From positions 22,104,960-22,168,959 of the forward strand of contig NC_092563.1 in the NCBI RefSeq assembly GCF_037975245.1: a stretch of DNA of 64,000 nucleotides, read 5' to 3'. A program made the translations under genes and the position numbers. This document shows positions 47,802-60,800 of the stretch, in pieces; position 1 is the stretch's first letter, and every line of letters begins with the position of its first letter. The notes below the pieces were generated by a model. It searched no databases and was not told where the DNA came from. It saw nothing but the letters and a program-made list of their open reading frames with translations. This stretch comes from Apostichopus japonicus. Taxonomy: Eukaryota; Echinodermata; Holothuroidea; Aspidochirotida; Stichopodidae.

Positions 47802-48842
47802 CACAGGCGTAGGAGGCGGGGGGGGGGGCTGGCTGGGCTGCAGCCCCCAACCATATTTTTTGGTGAAAATTCGGGCAAAATGCTGAGAATTTTTCGAGCA
47901 CCCACTGAGAGAAAATAATTTGCAGTGTGTTTTTCATTTTTTTTGGGGGGGGGGGGGGGAACTTCGGCAATATGCTGAGAATTTTTCGGGCATCTACTGA
48001 AAGAATAATAATTTGCAATGTGTTATTCAAATTTTTTGTGAAAATTCTGGCAATATGCTGATAATTTTTCGAGCACCTACTGAAAGAAAACAATTTGCAA
48101 TGTGTTTTTCAATTTTTTTTTTTGGGGGGGGGGGGGAATTCGGACAATATGCTGAGAATTTTTCGGGCACCTACCAGTGGCCGAGCGTGCATACAGTCAG
48201 AGTGGGCGGATGCCCCCCTGACGGACTCAAATGGACTACTGGCGCCCTTTTCAGCTTTTTACCACTCTCTACTTATTCGCGATTATTGACTTTTTTATTG
48301 CGCTCTGAAATACCTATTGACATTTGTCACATTTTGTTGGTACAACTTTCTGACAAATAGCGATGACACCTATTTATTCTTCGTTTATCTGCAAATTAGA
48401 AAGGCCCCGAAAGGGTCATTCCCGGCAATCTAGGGAGTATCTCTACTCAAAAATTTTCTGTACGCTCCGCGCCAACCTGTGGTGGCGCTCCGCTTAGATA
48501 GTGTCGAAAGCGCCCCTACAGAGCATTCTCTCCCCCCTGACCAATACCCCTATAGCTCCGCCACTGACACCTTCTGAGAGAAGAAGAACTTGCAATGTGT
48601 ATCTCAATGGTTATATTATTATCATTATTGTTGTAACGACTTCCCCAATAATTGGAAGGGTTAAAACACGGAAAACGATTGTATGTTATTGACATGTGAT
48701 GTAATAAGCGAAAAATGCCTATATGATAGGCACATTAACATGTGGAGCGCGCGCGGAGCGCGCGAAAAATTTTGGTTATATTTTCGGGCAAGTCGTTACA
48801 GCCCCCCCCCCCCCCCAATCAAATGAGGCTCCTACGCCTATG
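47802..48842. mobile_element. hAT MITE with internal ~90-bp repeats
   Basis: The ends are CACAGGCGTAGGAG and CTCCTACGCCTATG with the exact 8-bp duplication ACGGAGGG (47794-47801 and 48843-48850). Inside, four ~90-bp units share ATGCTGAGAATTTTTCG and AATTTGCAATGTGTTTTTCA and are separated by poly(G) tracts. A smaller element, about 48176-48566 (CAGTGGCCGAGCG .. AGCTCCGCCACTG), is inserted in one unit, with the imperfect duplication GCACCTAC/ACACCTTC. Confidence 0.88.
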
Positions 48843-48850
48843 ACGGAGGG

Positions 48851-49423
48851 TTTTATTTCTTATGACAGACAGAGAGATATAACATAAGGACATAAATTTG
48901 AGTCAAAGCTTCCATGTCTATCATATCAGAAATATCATAATTTTGTACGTCTCTTCAAAGTTATAGTTATGGCTCGTATCACCTATTTAGTCCCTCCTTT
49001 CCCTTCCTTTCTTTCTTAAAACAAAAATAAAACGTTCCATCATGAAAAGTTTTCTTTAATTCAAAGTTGTGAAACGAAGGAGGACTGGGACTGAGAATTG
49101 TGAATTTACATCAATTGAGTGTCGACCACGTGACACCGGCCTCAGAGCTTAGGTCGTGATGTGAACATTACTTCTAATATTTCTTTAACTTTTAATATTT
49201 AATATTGTACCGTAAGATATCTTATAATTAACAAATCGCGAGGCTACTGGCTAAGTGATAGGACTGGATAAGCTTCTAAAGTGTAAAGGCCTATAAGTAT
49301 AATAATCATATATCTTTAACATGATAGTACATTAAACGTTCTCTTAACATATACAGTGATGGAATTTCAAAATATTGGAAAGTTATTGAAAGAAAAGAAA
49401 GCTGTGTTGTAAAGTCAACTTAC
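48851..49423. other. Stretch with no recognised feature
   Basis: AT-rich; nothing supported. Confidence 0.4.
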
Positions 49424-49466
49424 CAGCTGGGGGAACGGGCTTAAATCTCGCCGGAAAACACCCCAT
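49424..49466 (-). CDS. Possible first coding exon (weak)
   Basis: ATG at 49464-49466 followed by 14 codons (MGCFPARFKPVPPA) and a good donor G/gtaagt. No protein family is recognised. Its exit phase fits one frame of the segment at 43386-43502. It could be the first exon of the paraplegin-like transcript, divergent from MCAT_b, but the evidence is only a start codon and a splice site. Confidence 0.25.
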
Positions 49467-50290
49467 GTTCACTAAGTCAGCTTGAATTTGTGAATGATAC
49501 ACTATAGACAGTCAAACTAAAATGATTAAAGGTACCAGCTGAGAATTGTATGGAGGCTACAAATGATCTTCTCGTAAACAGACGTTACGTAAATGTCCAA
49601 ACGCGTACTTCCCAGGAGGAACGTTGGTGTGGGAGAATCCAAATCTAGATAACAAAAGTATTAATAGTCCCAGTTAAATGGAATAACATTTCGGTGAGAA
49701 GAAATCAACAAAGTCTCCCTCTTTTCGTGTGCTTTTCTGTGTCATTAATTCCTGGCAAGGCGAGGATCCGTGTACGGCCATAAATCTTGGGCATGTTATC
49801 GCTAGCTTGTATAAGAACATGTGCAACTATCGCATATAAGAAGAAGCGAATTCGTGCCTACGATACACGGCCCACGACACGTCTCAATTATATTGACCAA
49901 TGGTAACGTTACCCCAGTGGAGTAGGACGCTGATGTACGAAATTGTTTACACTTTCAAGACATTGTGGGAATCTCCGCCAAAATTTTTGCTATTCTTCAT
50001 GTAAACCCACCGTTTGTAATAGGCTAACAAATTTTCAGTTGGTTAGTGTTATATTTCTGCCCGATTTGTTCTGTTTTCTTATTCACCACGAACCTAAACA
50101 AACACGGTAAGGTACATATCCACGCATAGGAAAAATGGGTCATCGCCGCAATAAAACAACAACAAAACACACAGCCTATTTCAGAGGGTTCTTCCAAAGG
50201 CAATCAGTTATAATAACCGGGGTAGCAAGCGCTGACCATTACTCCAACAACAATTACGTGTTTTTGCAGTAAGAAGACATGAGGTGTGCA
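49467..50290. other. Putative intergenic start of the MCAT_b upstream region
   Basis: Nothing recognised; no TATA box or clear CpG-rich promoter. Confidence 0.35.
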
Positions 50291-50299
50291 GTAGAACTG

Positions 50300-50830
50300 A
50301 GACCTAACCTGCTTCATCGCAAGGTAATAAAATATAACCTGTCCAAATCAAATGTATACGGTGCGTACTTTCGAGCCTGCTCATCGCACGGCAATACAAG
50401 TTAAACTGATGAAATTGTTTGGTTCCAGCTAATATCGAGACTAGTCATTCCAGGGTACCTGATTGTAATCTCACGAGATGGCTTTCGAGCCTGCCCATCG
50501 CACGGCAATAGAACTAATTGTAACTGAATGAGTTTTACGGTGACGGAGCTTTACCTTGACAAGACTTATCCCTGAAGACGCTGTTTTTCTATGGCGCGCA
50601 CTTTCGAGCCCTGCCCATCGCACGGCAATAGAACTAAGTGTAACTGAATGAGTTGTACGGTGACGGAGCTTTAGGGTGACAATAATTAAATCTTAGGAGG
50701 CGGACTTTATATGGCCTTCGAGCCTGCCCATCGCACGGCAGGAGAAGTTAATCTAATGAAATGATATTTAAGTGCTAAGGAAGACGGAGACTGCTCATCG
50801 CACGGCAACAATCTAAAGAAAGACCAAACG
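50300..50830 (+). repeat. Tandem repeat, GCCTGCCCATCGCACGGCAATA units
   Basis: Five clear copies of the 22-bp core (near 50377, 50488, 50609, 50720, 50790), plus a degraded one near 50310, spaced about 70-120 bp. Two intervals share AACTGAATGAGTTNTACGG and GACGGAGCTTTA. Confidence 0.85.
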
Positions 50831-50927
50831 ACAAAGAGCGCAGAACGGCTTGCAGGTGTCTCCCCCTGTTGACGGAGATTTAGAAATCATATACTTGAAA
50901 ATGGAAAATATCTTGGACTTGACGTGA

Positions 50928-51660
50928 CGGTTCCAAGGCGTGCTGCATGGATTAGAGCCTAAGGCTTTTTAATTTTGCATTGTTACACTCACTACAGAAG
51001 TAATGATTTAATGGTCGTTTAAATTGGTCAAGCACTCTTTGGACCGGGCAATACGGATTACGACACTATTGCACAAAGTCCTTAGAGTTAACCAACGGTT
51101 TGGTGATCCAAGGCGTGCTGCATGGATTAGGGCCCAAAGCTTTTTCATTGTGACATTTTAACTCATTCAAGAAGTAATGATTTCATGGTCATTTTAAGGT
51201 CATTTTAATTTGTCAGGCACTCTTTGGACCGGGCAAGACGCATTACTGGTACTGTTCTACAATGTCCGCAGAGTTCATTTTAACTACCGGTTTGGTGATC
51301 CAAGGCGTGCTGGTTTTGATTAGGGCCCAAAGCTTTTTCGTTGTCCCATTTTACTCATTCAAGAAGTAATGATTTGTTCGTCATTTTAACTGGTCAAATA
51401 CTCTTTGGACCGGGCAAGACGCATTATGGTACACTTCTACAATGTGTTAAGATTTCATATGACCCATTGGTAAGGTGGTCCAAGGCGTGCTAGTCTTGAT
51501 TAGGGCCTAAAGTATTTTTTTTTGCATTAATTTAAAAACTGATGAAGTACTAGTCATTTAAGTTGGTCAAACTATTTGGACCGGGCAAGATGCACTATGG
51601 TACCCTTTTACATAGTCACTAGAGTTCATATGACCCACGGGCCATAGATAAAGCTCTTTC
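50928..51660 (+). repeat. Tandem repeat, ~180-bp units (CCAAGGCGTGCTG)
   Basis: Four units starting at CCAAGGCGTGCT near 50933, 51109, 51300 and 51481. Each contains GGATTAGGGCCYAAAG and, about 105 bp on, CTCTTTGGACCGGGCAA. It differs in sequence from the 179-bp foldback satellite. Confidence 0.88.
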
Positions 51661-52680
51661 CACGACCAAATGTTGAACATCTTGTAAGAAAGCTTTCGTC
51701 TTGCCAGAGGTGTTACGTCGATACCATTGTCGAATACGTAACTGAATATGTAGCTCAGTTACTCATTCGCGAATATCGAACGAGGAACGGGGAATAAGCA
51801 TCCAACTTCAAACCAGTTACTCATGATCACTTCGTATAACAGCGCATTTATTACATTGGTGGTCGGTATTCGGTGCTTAAATAAAGCCGGGTTATTCAAG
51901 AAAAATGAAGTGCGGACACTAAGGACAACGGGACACTAAGGACAACGGAAGAATGAGTCCGTTTGCGACATTTTCAATGTCGCCAACCTACAGTAACAAA
52001 CTTTCGTGCCAGTCTACATAGGCCACACATGCGGCGTGTTACCACTGGCTGAAGTCCAAGAGAAGTAGGCCTAAGTTAGGTCCTAGTAGTGGTAATAATA
52101 ATGGTATTAGGGAAACTAACTAACGTTGTACGAAAATAATTACATTTATTTACTTCAGGTAGAGCATAGGTTGCATGGTGGGTACAATTATGATGTAGCA
52201 TATTGCCCTTTGTTTTAATGACAAAGCACATTAGGAATGTTCTAGAAAGAATATCTTGGCAACATTCCTTGGTTATTTATTTTGGACACAAACATAAAAC
52301 AACGTTGGCAACTGATACGTACTGGGTCTAGGCCCTAAATTTTTTTAGTGATAAATTGGAATCATACTGTACATACCTAGGGCTAATAAGTATATTAGAT
52401 ATTTATTTCTGTTCAAAATCCAGGGAAACTTGCAAGTACACTTCTAATGTGGGCACGGTACCTGGACCTATGGTCAGCTTTAACACTGTAATCAGGGGCG
52501 GCGATTATTATCTCTCGTCTTCTATTAATAGCCACACAAAAAACTATGCCTCCAAATATTGGGGGGGGGGGATATTAGGTACTACATCCCCCCACCTAAA
52601 ATAATGGGCTCTCTAGTGGATAAGCAGTTTTCTAATTAATGTCAGTTTTATTCTATTTTTATTTCAATTTATATTTGTAG
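51661..52680. other. Upstream region of MCAT_b
   Basis: A short direct repeat GGACACTAAGGACAACGG occurs twice near 51914-51950. No promoter motif that I can support. A pyrimidine-rich acceptor-like site (tttatatttgtag) ends at 52680. Confidence 0.4.
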
Positions 52681-52746
52681 GAATTGCTAGCCGCTATCGA
52701 CACAGTCCGTACAAAGAAATGTTATTCCTACTGCTGAGTTGTGACA

Positions 52747-52959
52747 ATGGCTCTACCTGTATGCAGGAACTGTCACCTAAAGCTAGAGAGATACAGACTT
52801 GGTATAAAGTCTGGTGAAATCTACTTCTTGTATAGAGGACAGAAAAAGAGTAGAACAAAACTACTTGCTCTGATGGAGGAGACAGATAAATCAGCATTGC
52901 AACTTGAGAAAGAAATCTTGGAGTTGATGGATTGTCTAAAGCGAGTATCGCAGAATTGA
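52747..52959 (+). other. ATG-initiated frame overlapping MCAT_b exon 1, out of frame
   Basis: A 70-codon frame beginning MALPVCRNCHLKLERYRLG and ending at TGA 52957-52959. It is basic near its start, as a mitochondrial targeting peptide could be. It overlaps the MCAT frame, which has its own upstream stop at 52905-52907. A one-base indel between 52908 and 52956 would fuse the two. Alternatively it is leader sequence and the true start lies in an unseen exon. Confidence 0.45.
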
Positions 52960-55900
52960 CTACGGAGAAACCGAGACGTGAGAAAATCGATCCCTCTCTT
53001 ACTTCGGTCCTTCTCTCTCCAGGACAGGGGAGCCAATATGTTGGTATGTGTGAGGGGTTCTTGAAGTACCCTAATGTGCAGGATATGTTTGAAGTTGCCT
53101 CAGAGATATTACAGTATGATTTGAAACGACTTTGTACCAATGGACCCAAAGAAGACCTGGATCAGACTATTTTCTGCCAATCTGCTGTCTTCTTGACATC
53201 ATTGGCTGCGGTTGAGAAGCTAAGAGAAGAAAATCCAAAGGTCTGTAGTAAGTGCCTATTAATATTGTTTAGCATAAGGTTTTAGTCATATACTGCAGTG
53301 ATAGTCCCCCGTTTACTGTACTGCTTGTACTGCACATTCTTTGTTACTTTTTGATTGACCTGGAGAGGGAAGCAAAATTGGAATGAGTGTAAGGCATATT
53401 TTTGATAGTTCTAGGTATAAGTTGGTAATGGTAGGCTAAGCCGGGCCTTACACTAGTAATGTTAACCAAGCGTAAACATGAAAGTCTTTCTAAATAGTTT
53501 ACAAAAGCGGATATTTGATTATAAATTCCTCTTTATTAACTCTTGGTACAGTATATATAAACTCAACGATTAATACAACAGTAACTTTGGAGGGTTTAAA
53601 TACACTAGCATAAATGCTGAGTATAAATATAACTTACGGAGCCCTCTGTTGTACGTCTGTACCCTTTGGAAGACAAACTGTACTCCCTGATAAGTCTGTG
53701 GCTTTGGGAGACAAACTTAAACCCCTGACTCCAAAATAACAACTTACAACGTCAAGCACAGGGCACACGCTTTGCACTTGGACCTGATTGGTCTAAACTA
53801 GCTCTGACCTCTCACCCCAACTCTTGATTCAAGGTGACTGCCAACCCGATATGCAGATGGGCACATGCAAATGAGCACTCAACCAGTTTGAACCGGTTTG
53901 GCTGTCTTCCATCCCCACATCTGTACACGCTTCTATTAGCTTTGATACATAGCCCACATAACCACCAAAACATGAGCCATGTGTGACGTCATTATAACAA
54001 CATCGTCAGTGAACAATATATGTCAACACAAACTAGAATATGCTTCACGTTAGCATTCTCACTGTAATAGACTTAATCAGCTCAGATAGAGTGTGACTTG
54101 TCACATGAATTGACCTGTGACTGAGAAACTTATAACTTGCGTTGACCTGAGACTTTTGTGTTGGTATCAACTTTGCTGTGTATCTGTACAATGAATTGGT
54201 GTCTCAGTCAAACCACCAGTCACGTTTTGTATCCTCAATCTACTTACAGTATATCTTCTTATTTCTAAAGATTATGCTACGTGAAAAGTAGTCTTAACAT
54301 TTTGTGGAATTGACCTCCAAAATCTTGGGAACAGTCACAGACAATGTTCAGAGATGTGTTTGAAAAGTTCTATTGACCCTTTGGTTTTGATTTATCTGTA
54401 ATACCACTAGGGGTACCCTAATTGTTATAAACCATAGGACTTGTAAGTAGTTTTCACTATGTTAGTCACACAGTATTGGTACACTATGGACCAATGTTTT
54501 GATTCTGATATCATTAATAGAAATCTCCTAACATCTGAATCATTGCTCTGTCAAATTTTGAGTGTGACTATTGATAAAATTGGGAATGCAGAATTCCGAA
54601 AAGTGGACAAAACTGTGTACAAAAGGCATATTTTAACCTCACATGCCATTTACACCTCATGCTGTAGACTTGTACTGTACATTTCCATCCCTTGCTCTTC
54701 TCTCACACCCACCCCGGGACCTCTTCCTTTCCTCTTTCCTCTCCCTTTCCTCTTTTGTAGGACGAGGACAGCTATTAAATATAAAACTCTTCTAATCAAG
54801 AAATGAATCAAATCAGGATTTACTGTATTTTCTTCATTTCCCAAAACACTGTTCTGCATTCTTTCACAGTACTGTGCAAAATGTCATTTACGTACACTAT
54901 GCAGAAACGTTAATAGATTATTTGATCAACAGACTCAATACAAAAGGGTTTGGTTTGACTTATGGAGCACACCTTTCGCATCACATTTATGTCTAATAGT
55001 GTATGTGACAGGTAAACAGTATTTTACGTGATCTAATAATCAAGTCTATCTTGAAATTGGCAAGGACATCTAGATACACCTATGGATGTTTAAATTTCCA
55101 GAGATTCCTAACAATATTGAATAATATTCTGTGCTGTGCAATGTAACTTACACTACATTTAGGATAACTTTCTTGTCTGTGTCGAAAATTACGTAGGAGT
55201 TTAGTGCACCTAGTAATTCAGGTAGATCAAATGAAGTGTTTTGTAAGTGTCTCATAAGCTGTCCGTTATTACCAAGTTTATGATGTTTATGATACACTTA
55301 GTTAATTACCAGACAACAAATGACTTTCTCTCTTTTCTAAATACAGGCCATTGAGAATTGTGTAGCAGCTGCTGGGTTTAGCGTGGGAGAGTTTGCTGCT
55401 CTGGTATTTGCTGGTGCCTTGTCATTTGAAGATGGTGAGTGGTAACTTTCAGTTCACAGGTCTAGAGGTGTGGACATTATTAAAAACTGTATTTTGACTA
55501 AAATTTGCCCCAATCTTGTAAAAGTAGGATTGACATTATACATATGTATATGCACATTGGTGTGTACAAGACTCTTATTGTTTTTTGGACTAGCTTATAA
55601 AAGATACAGTATTAACTCCACAATCAAAGTTGAATGAACCTCATACTTTGATTCAATTGGGTGTGTACATGAATCCTTTTCTTTAATGTTGAGGTCATAG
55701 ATCAGCTTAGGTCAGTGGAGTTCACAGTCGCAAAAAAAATTGCCAGCACGATGACTTTAAAGTAAAAAGTGGATTAACTTCATACTATTAAATGACTGCT
55801 CGATTGTTTAGACATTAAAAAAGAAAAGTCATGATGTGTTTGGCATCTGATAGCTTTGTAGGCCCTTTCATCATATGTCCTCTCCTTTAGTACTGTCCTA

Positions 55901-57826
55901 AGTACTTTTTTATTATTAACCATAACCAACTAATATCTAACAGCAATCTGAAATCTACAACTGTATTAGGCCCACGACCCAGGATCTTCCATGAGGAGTC
56001 AAGGACTGAGCCATGACCCATCAGATCACTGCACTCTCAGAATCGACACTCAGGATATGTATGAATGCTAGCTTGTATTAACGATTTGATGAACATTACA
56101 AAATATTATTCATCAATGTCGGACAGCAAGCTCCGGGAGGTAGACATACTTTCGGCTGTCAGGAAAAAAGCCCATTACGCACAGGAAATTTCTTGGCAAC
56201 CCACTGTTGGGTTGGGCCATAGATATAGTTTCTGGACTGTCGCTATAAAAAACTGGGCTAATTACAGAGATATTCCTTGAGAACCAAGGACCACCAAGGG
56301 AAAAATGAAACTTTGATTTCAATTTATTACATTTCCATCCACAGCTGTCTTTCTCATTCAAGTTCGGGCAGAAGCGATGCAAAGAGCATCAGAAATGGTA
56401 AAGACGGGAATGCTCTCTGTTGTCGGCAGAGACCAGGCACGATACAATTACATCTGCAAGGAGGCGGCCACATACTGCCAAAACCATGGGATAGAGGGCA
56501 CCATGTGCTCTGTAGCTAACTACTTGTATCCAGATGCCAGGGTACTAGCTGGCAATGTTGAGGTTAAACATGTTTGAAATAGTTTGCATAAATTGCATTT
56601 GGCAACAATTTGTATTCAGAGAGAGAATTTACATAAGTATTGAACAATTTATGATGTTGATGTGATGAACAAATTGTGATTGTTTTTTGTTCACAATTCT
56701 TGACAATTTCATGAATGCTTTTGGAATCAAACTAACTTTATAGGATGTGAGTTATCCATATATCCATATATATATCCATATATCCTGTTGTTAATGATTC
56801 CCATTTTGATAAGAAAATTGAGTGAAGAAAGAAAAACAAAGATGTAAACCAAATTCATCAGTGTGCACTTAAAACAACACACCTGTTTACTTCATGTTCC
56901 CATTCTGTTTACAGAACATCAACTTTAAATGTGTTTTTGGCAATGAATGCAAACATGACCAGATATGATTAGTCAAAAAAATAACTTTTCTCTGGACTAT
57001 CCATTTTACTGCTTCAGAACCAACTCTAGCTGGTGTGAAACCAGTTCTCTACTGATCTCCTAGAATTGAATCATTCAATCTAGTGAATCTTACTAGATAA
57101 TTCATCAATTTCTTCCAGAAATGACTTCAATGTGTCTTGGTGTTGCACTGAATAACATATTGATCTATATGCGAACAGTGTATAGGGTACTGTAACTTCT
57201 TAGGAGTGTCCATTGTAAGGTAATTGTAGTAATATCAGCTGCAGTCTGGACCGACTACTGTAACTCATTTGGTTTTAAACTGGCCTTATTATATATCCTC
57301 ACATTTATCTGAAGCTAATATTTCCATTTTGTTCGTGTATAGAATCGATGTATAATTATTTTAAAACAAATGTTTAGAACGAATTATTTCATATATTTGA
57401 ATTCCATTATCTTGGCTCTTCTTTTCTTGTTTAAAGGCCTTGGACTTTATTCAAGAGAGAGCGAAAGACTTTTCTCTTAAACTAACTCGTCGTCTACCTG
57501 TGAGCGGAGCGTTTCATACGTCATTCATGGAACCAGCAGAGGAAAAGTTTGGTAAAGCTCTGGAGGAAGTGACATTAGAAGAACCATTAATTCAGGTTTA
57601 TTCAAACATTGACGGTAAAATGTACCAGAATCCAAAACACATCAAAAGTTCACTGAAGAAACAACTAACTCTACCAGTGAAGTGGGAACAAACCATGCAC
57701 CATATATATGAGAGGGCTAAAGGAGTGCCCTTTCCTCACACATTCGAAGTCGGTCCAGGAAAGCAACTCGGAACAATCTTAAAACGGATAAACAGAAAAG
57801 CGTTTGACAGCTACTGCAAAGTTTGA
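52747..57826 (+). CDS. MCAT: MCAT copy b, whole gene span (malonyl-CoA:ACP transacylase, mitochondrial)
   Basis: Four exons (52908?-53240, 55347-55434, 56345-56562, 57437-57826) encode the mitochondrial malonyl transferase of type II fatty acid synthesis. Key motifs in order: SVLLSPGQGSQYVGM (oxyanion loop), GFSVGEFAALVFAGAL with the nucleophilic Ser, VSGAFHTSFMEPA with the catalytic His, and TFEVGPGKQLG near the end. Splice phases 0, 1, 0 agree throughout. The start is unresolved: the only upstream ATG frame (52747) is one frame off from the MCAT frame. No targeting peptide can therefore be assigned with confidence. Confidence 0.93.
52908..53240 (+). CDS. MCAT: MCAT_b first recognised exon
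   Basis: The MCAT frame is open from 52908 and becomes recognisable at EKIDPSLTSVLLSPGQGSQ (human ERRMPGQCSVLLFPGQGSQ). It continues with QYDLKRLCTNGPKEDLDQTI and AVFLTSLAAVEKLREENPK. Donor AAAG/gtctgt after 53240, phase 0. No ATG occurs in this frame before GMCEG. Confidence 0.92.
53241..55346 (+). other. MCAT_b intron 1
   Basis: AT-rich intron of 2.1 kb with a CT-rich stretch at about 54696-54762. No gene seen within it. Confidence 0.7.
55347..55434 (+). CDS. MCAT: MCAT_b exon with the active-site Ser
   Basis: 88-bp exon, acceptor taaatacag, donor GATG/gtgagt. It reads AIENCVAAAGFSVGEFAALV then FAGALSFED, almost identical to human IENCVAAAGFSVGEFAALVFAGAMEF. The Ser of GFSVG is the nucleophile that carries the malonyl group. 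Confidence 0.97.
55435..56344 (+). other. MCAT_b intron 2
   Basis: Ordinary AT-rich intron. Its right part, from 56177 on, is the start of the segment matching position 1 of the window. A frame at 56065-56280 has no known relative. Confidence 0.7.
56345..56562 (+). CDS. MCAT: MCAT_b internal exon
   Basis: Counterpart of 169-386; same splice sites and length. Reads AMQRASEMVKTGMLSVVGRD and GTMCSVANYLYPDARVLAG. Frame intact. Confidence 0.95.
56563..57436 (+). other. MCAT_b last intron
   Basis: Near-identical to the intron at 387-1255, with a few substitutions and small indels. Confidence 0.8.
57437..57826 (+). CDS. MCAT: MCAT_b terminal exon
   Basis: Counterpart of 1256-1645: acceptor gtttaaag, stop at 57824-57826. 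It holds the catalytic His in VSGAFHTSFMEPA and the C-terminal TFEVGPGKQLGTILKRINRK. Frame intact. Confidence 0.96.
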   Translation, partial: ALDFIQERAKDFSLKLTRRLPVSGAFHTSFMEPAEEKFGKALEEVTLEEPLIQVYSNIDGKMYQNPKHIKSSLKKQLTLPVKWEQTMHHIYERAKGVPFPHTFEVGPGKQLGTILKRINRKAFDSYCKV

Positions 57827-60800
57827 GAATAATCCTACGATTTAGGTAGAAATTACTTGATAAGAGTGACGTTGATAAGAGTGACATTTTGTCAACTTTC
57901 ACTAACACTGAGAAATATAAAGTAACAGAATAATTTGACACCAGATCAGAAGCTGACGACACTGCGCTGTGGGATAAAGATATCATAGGCTGTGTGAAGG
58001 GTGGATTTGCCTACTATTTAAAATGTGCCTTGGGAGGGGGGGGGGGCAAGTTGGTGGCAGAGCTGATTTGCTAGCCTAAAATTGGTAAAAGAAGATACAT
58101 ATATGTCTTTATTTCACATAGGGAAGACTGGTTTTTCTGGACATTGATATCTTTTAGAATAAAAATTCTTCCTTGTAAACTCCTTACCAGTGAATAATAT
58201 GGCTGATGCATACAAGGGAGTGCTACAAATAAGAGCTGAAAATATATGATGCTCCTTAGCATGACCTTAATTTGACTTTTGACTTAGGTCTGTAATCCTC
58301 CCTGTAACCCCACCCCACACACTGTTCCTCCCTTCCACAGTAATGTTTACTTTCCAAGAGACTACTGATTCTTCTTCACGTTACAAATAGTCATGATCAC
58401 ATGGTTACCGTGGTTACAATGTACGTGGACAGAGATGCGAGTTGGATCAACTTCGATTTCATTTTTTTGTGCCCAGGTTCTATCATTGATATCTTTCTGA
58501 AAAAAAGTAACAAAATTGGAGTCCAAATCTGGACAATAGAAAACAAGATCAAATAACACAATAGATGATATAATATACTGCTTTTTTGTTTATTTTTATT
58601 TTTGTTTCTACAATATTTTTCTTTTTTTTGTAATCCTTTTTTTTTTGCCTTTTTCCTGTAATGCATTTTTCCTGAGAGTAAAAAAATTGTCCTTTACACT
58701 AGAGAACTGATGCATAAGATTTAAAAAAAATTAAAAAGTCTCAAACAGCCTTGCTGTTCCCATTTGCCTACGCTCCACCTCGACACTGACACTGACTTTC
58801 TCACAAGAGGATACAACAAGTGCCACTGTTTATTGAAAAGAAATGGTTATCACATTTCTTGGTTGTTCCATATTATCTTGCAGCACATCATTAACCCTCC
58901 CTCCCTCCCAACCTACTCCCTCACAATTACTCAAACATGTACCCCCATCCTCCCCCAGATTTCCTTCACCCCAGCTATCCTTCCCAACTATCCCCCCCCC
59001 CCCCTATATCAATCAAACTGAGCTTTCTTTACACATATTGCAAGCTTACATCACATATCCCTTTATTGGATAAATATATAACAGTATATCTTGTCAAGAT
59101 GTCCAATTTGGAGAATGGAATTTCTGATAATCACAAATTTTTCAAACTCTCACATAAAACTATCTACAGTTTCTTTACTTCCATGATTCATTTGTGACAT
59201 CTGATTCAGTAGAAACATCACATGAAACAGTCAAATTAAAAATATTTCATTAAATTGGATGACATCACAGCCAGGTGTCAAATACTTTCTCACATTTTCA
59301 CAGTAAACGTGTTAACTTTATACGAACCTCAATCCTTCCCCAACAACTTGTAATAAGAGGTTCTCAACATAGGTCACCATTATAACAAAATGAAAACAAA
59401 ATTGATGTCCATATCTTTGGTTACTTTAAAGAAAATGCTATTACCAAGCCTTTCCCATGGTTTGCCATTTGCATTGCCATGGTAACATGAGAATAATTAT
59501 TTTATTTTACTACATTGTAGTACATGCTGGTAATTATACAGTGAATAATGTGAATCTTTATAGAGCATTGATTTACCAAAATGAAGGAAGTTGCGTAACA
59601 AAGTAAAACATAACTTGTAAGCTGTGTTGATAAAGATTCCCATCTGAAAATTAACTAATCATCTCTCAACATATCATGAATCTGTATTCTTTGATTAGGA
59701 TTTCAACAGATTAAAAATGTTGATACACTGTGCTACTAGCAATGGCAATGTGATCACTGCACAAGGTTTAGCACAGCCACAACAAGACCAAACAATATTC
59801 TTGAATAGTTTATACACTGGGCAGTGCACACAATCATTATCGTCCCTTACCATACTGCACACTCACATAACATGTTTTTGAAGAGTGGCATCCGTTTGTT
59901 TAACACATGTCAATTGATCTTGTATAAACTTTCTCGTATCTTAACAAAAGGTGGCTGTTATTCCCATTAACTGAAATTAAAAAATACATTGTTTGGCTTC
60001 TTTTGTAATTTTTTATGTCACTACATTTTCTACATTCTTTCTCTCTGTTAACTCAAATAATATTCTGTTCTTTTTATTTCCCAGTTCCCTAAACATACTG
60101 GAATAGTTTGTGAATTTTTTAATTTATTTTATATAATTAATTTTCGTATTAACGTTAAATTTTTAGTGCTAAATTCCATGGCAGTGACAGTAAGGAGCGA
60201 CAAAGGGTAAACTGTGTCAATGATACCAATTTGAATGTACACTGTCCTTCTTAAAGTCATCCAAAGATATGATAATGAAAATAATAATGTGAAAAAAAAA
60301 AAAAAATCTGTATTATAAGAAAATGTTACACACTTGTTTTTAGTGTGTCCCCCCCCCCCCCCCCCCAACCATAAAACCTATAATTGGATGCATTTCTGAT
60401 CATTGTGCTTCATGAATATCCAAAATACCTCAAAGGTTTTAATTGAATTCACTATTAATATCTAAAAATGGAGACAATAATGGTTACAGTCAATTATAAA
60501 CAAAAAGATACCAAAAGGGGTAACTCACTTAAGATGTAACAATTCCTAATGTCCGGTGGGAATTTTTGTATTTTTTAGTCATTTTTTTGTTCTGTCATTA
60601 TATACAGTCTAATGCTGTCAGGCAAAACCAAATAAAACTGACTTTTTTTTTAGTTTTTACTTCACAGTTACAACTGGTATTTTCTCTTTTTATGTTTTCA
60701 TAATAATATAAAGAACAAAAATTAAATGTTATACTGCATTTTATGTCATAGGTTTTAGCAACTACTATATTTTAATCTTTGCCATCCCAAATTCTCTCTA

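Noticed and set aside
54459-54859. Frames in MCAT_b intron 1
   Set aside because: Run through a CT-rich simple sequence; open on both strands without similarity.
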